A DNA stretch of 64,000 nucleotides from Saxidomus purpurata. Taxonomy: Eukaryota; Mollusca; Bivalvia; Venerida; Veneridae. Numbering within the stretch: position 1 is the first letter of the stretch; each line of letters starts with the position of its first letter. Shown here piece by piece: positions 57,623-64,000 of this stretch. The position numbers and the translations under genes are program-made. Where the stretch lies: assembly GCA_022818135.1 (NCBI GenBank), contig JAFMSR010000007.1, forward strand, positions 7,067,321 to 7,131,320. The letters run 5' to 3'. Under the pieces are notes generated by a model. It was not told the origin of the DNA, did no database searches, and worked only from the letters and a program-made list of their open reading frames with translations.

Positions 57623-60600
57623 TCATGGAATTGTATTTCTTTGTCTAGAAGAATCGTTCAATATATTCTGGAAAGAAATACATATAAGCTGTAAAGTGAT
57701 TCACGTGAAAGTAGAAAAGCTAGTAATGATGGATGTACAGCATGCCATCACGAGTTAAGGTGATGTTTTGTTTTCCTAGACATTTATTAACCATTTTAAA
57801 CATTTCCCTAATGAAAAACACTCACATACCTTATGTGTGCAGAAATCACCAAGGTATTACGAGCCCAGCCAAATCTTAACAACATTATGCTTTGTAACGT
57901 TATCATCAATTTATAAATTGATAAAGGACATGTGGCAGGTCGAATTCCATATCTGTATTTTAGATGTAGCTTGCTGTTATTGTATTGATAAGACATTCAT
58001 CACACGGGGATGCCTAATAAATCAAGTTCTCCCGGTCGTAATTTCTTAAAAACGGAAAAAGTTTCAACTATTTTGATATCGTTCAAACAATTTTTCTCTC
58101 CTCGGCGTAATATAATCGAATAATTTTTGTAACCGATGTAAAATGTTGATAACTTTTTTAAAATACATTCTCTTAACCTTGGCCTTGGTTTCGTTTCTGT
58201 TATATTTTGTTTACTGCTCTAAATTGAAATAAAACAAGCAAATTCGTTGCATTGGGATCCCCCTCCATATAGGACCAAATTTATGACGGGATAACACATT
58301 TTTAGCCATTTTTGTAAAGGGTTATTACATCATTTGTGATGCACAAATATTACAATACTAGGGTAAATAAGAAAATACTGGGCCATATGTTGTTAAAGAA
58401 AAGTTGGTATCTTTTGTGATACAGTTTCCGCTTTCTTATGTGACATTTGTTAAAAATGTAACGGATGTACTAATAAATGATTATATTGTTAAATGGAATG
58501 CTGACGATAATAGTGTCATGAAAAATCGTTGAAAATTAATATATTTTGGTTGTAACTTTAAAACAAGCTAGATCAACGAATAAACTTTACAAGAACGGAA
58601 TGTTCTAATAATGATTTTGATGTAAGGTAGATCTAGTCATCATTGTTTTCAAGACATCCAGAATTTGGCAGAAAGATATTTCAACAGTTATTTTTGTTTT
58701 TAGTATTGTCTCCAAGTTGTGTGCAGTTTCAACGGATGGATCGATTCTGCTTCATTAATTTATAGGTGTAAGTCCCAATAGCAATCCTTAGAGAATTAGA
58801 GCTTTTACTGCGTGTTTTGTTTTGAAAATAAAACTGAAAGTAGAATCTAGAAAATCAATAAACGTTGAAAACTGCTGTAAATCGACTGCCTCAGATGTAC
58901 ATTGTGAAAATATGTCATTTGTTCTTAATTTTGAATAGTATAAACTTAGTAGACCTATACTAGATCTATAGTTGAAAGTAAATTTCTTCAATCCATTAAA
59001 TGAATTACTACTGTAGCCTGGGATAAATTTTCAGCATGCATAACTCATGTTACAATGTCATAGTCATTGTCATTCTTAGCTAGATTCTTAGTTTTTTTAG
59101 CATGGTGAAGGAAATTATAATTTTTACAGAGCTAATACTTTGACTGCACTTTAAACAATGATAGTCAGATGAATTGATTTCTGAATACATGTACACTCAT
59201 CTTTGTGGAGGCATAACTAATTTCAGTGTCTGTGTGTTCATCTTAGAGATTATGATGTAAAACAACTGCCAATGCCTTGACTTTCCCTGGCAGGCCAATA
59301 TCACCCTCATCCGATACCAACAGTAACCATCCTTTCTCCTTATATTGCTTTTAGCTTAAGTTTTGCTATTTCGGCTGACTTTTTCTTATAACAATAAGAA
59401 TTTCACGTCCTTCGTTGTACAGATCATTGACTGAGTCCACTGATAGAAGTCAGACGGATCATGGATGGCAACCTTTACCGTTTAACCAGGTTATAAGTTG
59501 AAATTGATTGCAATGCAAAGTAAACAAGTTATTCAAAATCACATATTCAACCCCTTATTGTTACACTAGTCAATCCGGGTATATAGAAAAATGATTATTA
59601 AGTCGTTACTTTTGAATCAGGCATGACGTGCCGGTAAATAATTGTTTAACCAACTCTCCTAATCATGTCACGTCATCATGTGTATAAACCTTAATTATAT
59701 CTAGATACATAAATCGACGATGATAATTATGAAGATTTCCCCTACTACAAAACGTCACACTGCTACTATAAAACATATCCTGGAGATTTGAACCACTTTT
59801 GCTTACAGATGAGGCATACGTGTAAACATATCTTGGTAAAATCTCTGACTATACTACAAAAAATGTACTGTGGTATTTAAAGTACCATGTTTTGTAAACT
59901 TTCTGCACCGCCGCGGACAATTCTTTGAATGTTCCACGTTCGTTCAACTGTTAACCTAGAACCCAGGTCATATCCTCCAAAGTGTAAAACAAGGCAATTT
60001 TTGGGGATCATTGAATAAATAATACCTAAATTTATGCCGTCCGTACGGGAACGGCATCTGTTAGATTCACAACCCTACTATCCAGGTTGTAATTGGAGTT
60101 TCACCTGAAAGAATATGCTTGAGTTTTGCAAAATTATGAAATCAAATATTTTTGAGTTGACAATAGTAGAAGGCTTTGAGTTTGATTTTCCATTTTCTTT
60201 TATGCTAACTAATGAGATACTGTGTTATATCAGTGAAATATAGAGTGATGATATATATTTCATAATAGTCGCAATGTGGGTGATATAGGTCTGCCGTAAC
60301 TACTTTATTAAGTTGTGCATATACATAATTTTGCTGTTCAGAATTTTGCCGAGAAAGATGCTTATACACATGGAATTGAAAACAAGTAAGAAATTTGTTA
60401 TACAGTGTCCTGCTGGATTTTCAATTTTAGCCGAGCATATCATCGTTTAACAATTCACTCAGCCGGAGTAAAGTTCTTATGCAATTTCATATATTTCGGT
60501 TCTAACTTTCGTAATATTCAAGGTGTAATTATAGTCTTTAGGAATATATTTCTTAAAGTTATGTAGGTTTCTTTTAACAGTTATATAACTTTAACTGGTG

Positions 60601-62149
60601 AATTCGTGCGAAAAAAAGTTTTCAGATTTTTCTTTTTTAATCTGGTAATCGATTATATACATGTATAACATTTGGGTTTTTCTAGAAATGATTTTTTCGA
60701 ATGATGAAAACACACATACGTTAGACATTGTTCCATTCAGCTTTCGACATTGCTTCTAGACATACAAGTAAGTATCGCTATAACAAATACATGTATTGGT
60801 AACCATTTTAATGGTCAGTCATATGAAATTATTAAAATGTCTGAACAGAATATTTTTCAAATTTCATGTTGCTAGAGGAACGAGTCACGCCCTCTGATGA
60901 CTTTGTTTTTGCTAAAACAACATTTCTTTAAGCACACTTAAATTCACATAAGAATCATTCCTGTGACTTTCATTGACGTAGGGAAAATAAGCCCCGCCAA
61001 CTTTCAATTATGTTTTGAGACAAATAAGATGCTTAAAAAGTATTTTATAAGAAGTCGCCCAACGAAGTTACACCTGTTTCTGATAAAAGTTTTTAAATAT
61101 TTTCTTCAGACACCTTTATGAAAAGTTTGAACCCCTGGGCGATGTAAGTTTTTACCATGTGGCAATTATTTAAATGAAGCTAGATAATGCCACTCAGAAC
61201 ATACCGGTACCTTTGGACATTTGCATCATCACCAAACGAATAGATGCAAACCGCAACGGCATTAATTTGAACAAATTTGATAAAGGACCTTTAGAAAATG
61301 CAACACACTAATAACCTGAAGTGTTTGGTCAAAAAGGCCTAATCTGCTACATTTCAAACACCGTGGATAATTTAACTTTAAAATGTGCAAATAACAAATG
61401 TAAAACTGCGCTATGGAAATTAGTGCAAGATAGACCAGATCAGGCTCCTGTTTGAATGTAGCATACGAAAAGACCGTATTGAAACAAGACATTTCAGATA
61501 GCTTAAAACGATTGCAGAATAGTACATGGCCTATGGGCTTCATTACAGTTTTTCACAGACTCTGGTTTTAGAAATTACTTCGCTCTAAATGTCAACTAAT
61601 TACAGAATATGCAAATCACGGAAAAGTACGGATATTTGCGGAACGTACGGAGCTCGATATAAGCATTTGCAGTTTGATTTTCAAATTTATGACGTTATTT
61701 GAAAACCTTCTTATTAACTAACGATTCCACCTAAAATAAATTCTTCATTAGAGATATGTAAATACTATGGTTATTTAAGACCAGGAACTTTAGAGTTCCA
61801 AATATGCTATAAAACAGCTCTTTGAGGCTTGTGGTGATAAAGAAAGCTGCTTTGTAGCTCAAAAGGCGATTTGGAACGAACTCGTATATTCAGAGAGCAT
61901 GTATGAGCCACTTGCTGACAGCACTTTGAAGGTGGCGGAGGGTAAACATCCGCAAGAAAGATACTCCATGGCATTTCTTTCCCTTCTTATGAACTTGATA
62001 ATGTTAGAATAGAAATACTATTCGATCCAGCGATGTTCATCAGTCTGATGCTTAGTTACAAGTAAATTACATTTATATTCATTTTTCTATTGCCGATCGT
62101 GAAACAAGTTTTTACACATTTGACTGATCGCGCTTGAGACTCACTCCAG
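57623..62149. other. Non-coding stretch upstream of the RING gene
   Basis: This is the presumed promoter side of the RING gene, followed by about 4 kb of AT-rich sequence with no recognised gene. A compact hairpin (ATGCCGT/ACGGCAT around CCGTACGG) sits at 60034-60057. No convincing core promoter was found by eye. Confidence 0.4.
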
Positions 62150-62312
62150 ATGGACTCAACTTCGAAGAGAGAAAGTGAGAGAGTCAATGTGGAAATATAA
62201 TTGTCTTTCCTGAGGACACTACCGCCGCCATGGTACTGGTGGGATCGAACCCGGGACCCTCCGGTCTTGAATGGAACGCACAACCACTGCTACAAAGCGG
62301 CTTCAAAAACAG
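62150..62312 (-). repeat. tRNA-derived SINE or tRNA-like copy (family C)
   Basis: Read on the minus strand from 62301, it begins GCCGCTTTGTAGCAGTGGTT, with an A-box-like segment, and reaches a B-box GGGTTCGATCCC near 62245. A non-tRNA tail containing 'ccatggcggcggtagtgtcc' follows. The T-stem pairs at only three positions, so this is not a functional tRNA. The tail differs from families A and B. Confidence 0.6.
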
Positions 62313-62912
62313 AGGGTTATTGCACTCTTTCACATTCCAAGCACAATATATTTTGTTGATAAAAAAGTTTGCTTGTAAACCGACAGAATATTAGTAGTTT
62401 GTAACGATGTAATTGTTTTATATGTATAGCTATCATTTACCTACTTCCTTTAGCAATACTGTCATTCAACAGAAATGAGGTTTCTTAATGAGAAAATTGT
62501 TATAGTTAGCGTTTATACTCAAACTGCATACTACAAAGTAACTGACAAAACACCAGCGAAAGTTTATGTCATTTATTTTTGGCAAACAACTGGCTTGATA
62601 CACTGTGTACTATTAAACATGATTTCATAGAAACAATCACTATACTAAATGATTACAAGTGACATAAATTGAGTAATACAAATATCAAGTCTGGTGTAAT
62701 CGAGCCAGTCTGCTCTCGCCTTTCTTGGGGACAAGGCTGTTATTAGACAACCGAATGCCCAAAGAACCTCCGATATTGCCTCCAGCAATAGATGTAGTTT
62801 GAGGCACCAAGAGCGGAGGTTCATCCCCAAGAATGATGCAAAGATTCCTCATTGAGCAATACAAGTAAAAAAAAACAACTAAAAAAATTACAAATGTGGT
62901 TCAATCGTATAA
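62313..62912. other. Non-coding spacer with a short open frame
   Basis: The plus strand at about 62702-62863 is open and coding-like (for example LAFLGDKAVIRQPNAQ), but no family is recognised. Confidence 0.3.
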
Positions 62913-63092
62913 GCCTACAAAAACAGGCTGTAGTAAGTGGATGTAGGAGTCTACGATGGCAGACTCGACAGTTTAGCCTACGATGGCAGGCTGCGGGCAG
63001 TGGATGCAGGAGTCTACGATGGCACACTCGATAGTTTAGCCTACGATTACAGGCTGCGGGCAGTGGATGCAGGAGTCTACGATGGCAGACTC
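62913..63092. repeat. 63-bp minisatellite, about 2.7 copies
   Basis: CAGGCTG marks unit starts at 62924, 62987 and 63050, exactly 63 bp apart. Inside each unit a smaller word, 'tacgatggcaNNctNg', recurs, so the unit itself grew by duplication. Both strands remain open because 63 is a multiple of three. Confidence 0.9.
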
Positions 63093-63657
63093 AGGCTATG
63101 ACCATTGAATTTTGCATTGTCGAAACCTAACTGTTGCAAGATAAACTTTAGATAAACTTAGTCCTTGTTAAAGATACTCCTTCGTTTGAAAAGTACAGGG
63201 CGATGGTATGACGTACGTTTATGTGCTTGTTACGAAATTCTAGGTATTTCATGAGAGCCGATAATGGACACACTTCGTTATGTGTCGCATGAATATGAAT
63301 ATTTATACCTTCCCGGAATGGGTCAGTTTTTTATTTCTTCAATGTGACTCTGACTGTATCCTGCTCGATAGTAATATCACTGAAACACAGATTATCTTGA
63401 GCTAAAAAAATTTCTTTAACGATAAATTCACCACATCTGAGAAAACCAAAGAAAGCTAACGTGCAACACGATTTTATCATGGCATCTGTCATTTATATCA
63501 ATAGGTAGTCTATTGTTTGTTCTTGATGGCTGCATTAAAAAGGCTGTAAATTGTAACGCTGAAGCGGTGTATGAATTCCATGACGTATTTTTATCGTTAA
63601 ATATGTGATATTCAAAGATTTATGCAGATATGCAATAAACTGAATTAAACTATCTTC
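63093..63657. other. Non-coding spacer
   Basis: No gene or repeat recognised. Confidence 0.4.
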
Positions 63658-63911
63658 TTAAATTGGTGCCGTCAAAGAACAAGCACTATTAACTCCTGAT
63701 TTTCCCAAGAATTTTCTGAACTGATTTATCCCGGATGCGTACACCAACATAGTATTAGCACAAAGGGATGCGTTCCACATATCGTTTACCGTGGTGGTGA
63801 GGTCCAGAATACTTCGGCCGACACTGATGGGCATCGGTCTGGATCCCTCTTTGCTATATCCATCTCATATTCTTCCGGCTCCTGCTGTCGATGTGCCCAT
63901 TTCGAAACCAT
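63658..63911 (-). pseudogene. Tyrosine-recombinase core-binding-domain fragment
   Basis: The minus frame from the ATG at 63834 to the TAA at 63658 (58 residues) contains LDLTTTVNDMW, then NASLCANTMLVYASGINQFR, then KFLG. The order LW/MWxxSLxxxTxxxYxxGxxxFxxFL is typical of the N-terminal helical core-binding domain of tyrosine recombinases carried by DIRS-like, Ngaro-like and Crypton-like elements. Upstream, an acidic frame from an ATG at 63911 (QEPEEYEMD) appears to run into it after a one-base frame change near 63870. The frame stops where the catalytic domain should begin, and no R-H-R-Y domain is seen. It is best read as a truncated element remnant. Confidence 0.6.
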
Positions 63912-64000
63912 AAAATGACGATATTTCCCAAAGGAAACACGGAACTGTTAAATTGTAAGCCTTTTCTTAAGCCGATTATTTGCTTTCGTTGTAGTGCTGG

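Noticed and set aside
62245..62301. Functional tRNA gene on the minus strand
   Set aside because: The B-box is good, but the T-stem pairs at only three positions and a SINE-like tail follows.

Overview
The window looks like a low-gene-density, AT-rich stretch of a metazoan genome, most likely a marine bivalve mollusc. Exons are short and lie in very long introns. Most recognisable structure is repetitive: tRNA-derived SINEs, foldback and miniature inverted-repeat elements, minisatellites, and a degenerate tandem repeat built on the phrase 'aactaggtcacaaggtcaaa', which I associate with bivalves. The taxon is inferred. An exact 500-N run (50846-51345) marks an assembly gap.

Two genes are recognisable, both on the minus strand. 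The first is a secreted, furin-activated matrix metalloproteinase (MMP). Exon 1 (26142-26276) encodes the signal peptide. Exon 2 (9710-9984) encodes the peptidoglycan-binding-like prodomain, the cysteine switch PRCGVKD, the furin site RRRRKR and the first residues of the catalytic domain. The two exons join in phase 0 across a 16.2-kb intron. The zinc-binding HExxH exon and any hemopexin exons were not found and probably lie left of position 1. The second gene is an intronless RING-finger protein (56528-57622, 364 aa). It has an N-terminal C3HC4 RING, a disordered middle with five TQT-type motifs (four of them spaced exactly 12 residues apart) that resemble dynein light chain LC8 binding sites, and a hydrophobic, probably multi-pass C-terminus.

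Layout: 1-9709 is presumed MMP intron 2, with SINEs, a 15-bp minisatellite and an orphan coding-like frame. 9985-26141 is MMP intron 1. 28425-31090 holds a SINE, a 160-bp hairpin MITE and a 2.2-kb foldback element whose core is a tandem array of tRNA-like repeats. 31540-33770 is a 45-bp minisatellite with a 151-bp higher-order repeat. 33771-42912 is mostly unremarkable, with SINEs and one copy of a palindromic CG-containing repeat. 42917-48870 is a 5.95-kb element with ~0.65-kb inverted arms and TTAA target duplications; it carries a SINE, a 16-bp tandem repeat and a nested TTA-flanked MITE. 54050-56060 is a chain of repeats, with a second copy of the palindromic family and a tRNA-like head. 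The RING gene follows. The right edge has another SINE, a 63-bp minisatellite and a tyrosine-recombinase fragment (63658-63911).

I see no operons, CRISPR arrays, rRNA genes or convincing intact tRNA genes. The two genes have no evident functional link. All calls come from reading the sequence by eye; no database search was possible.
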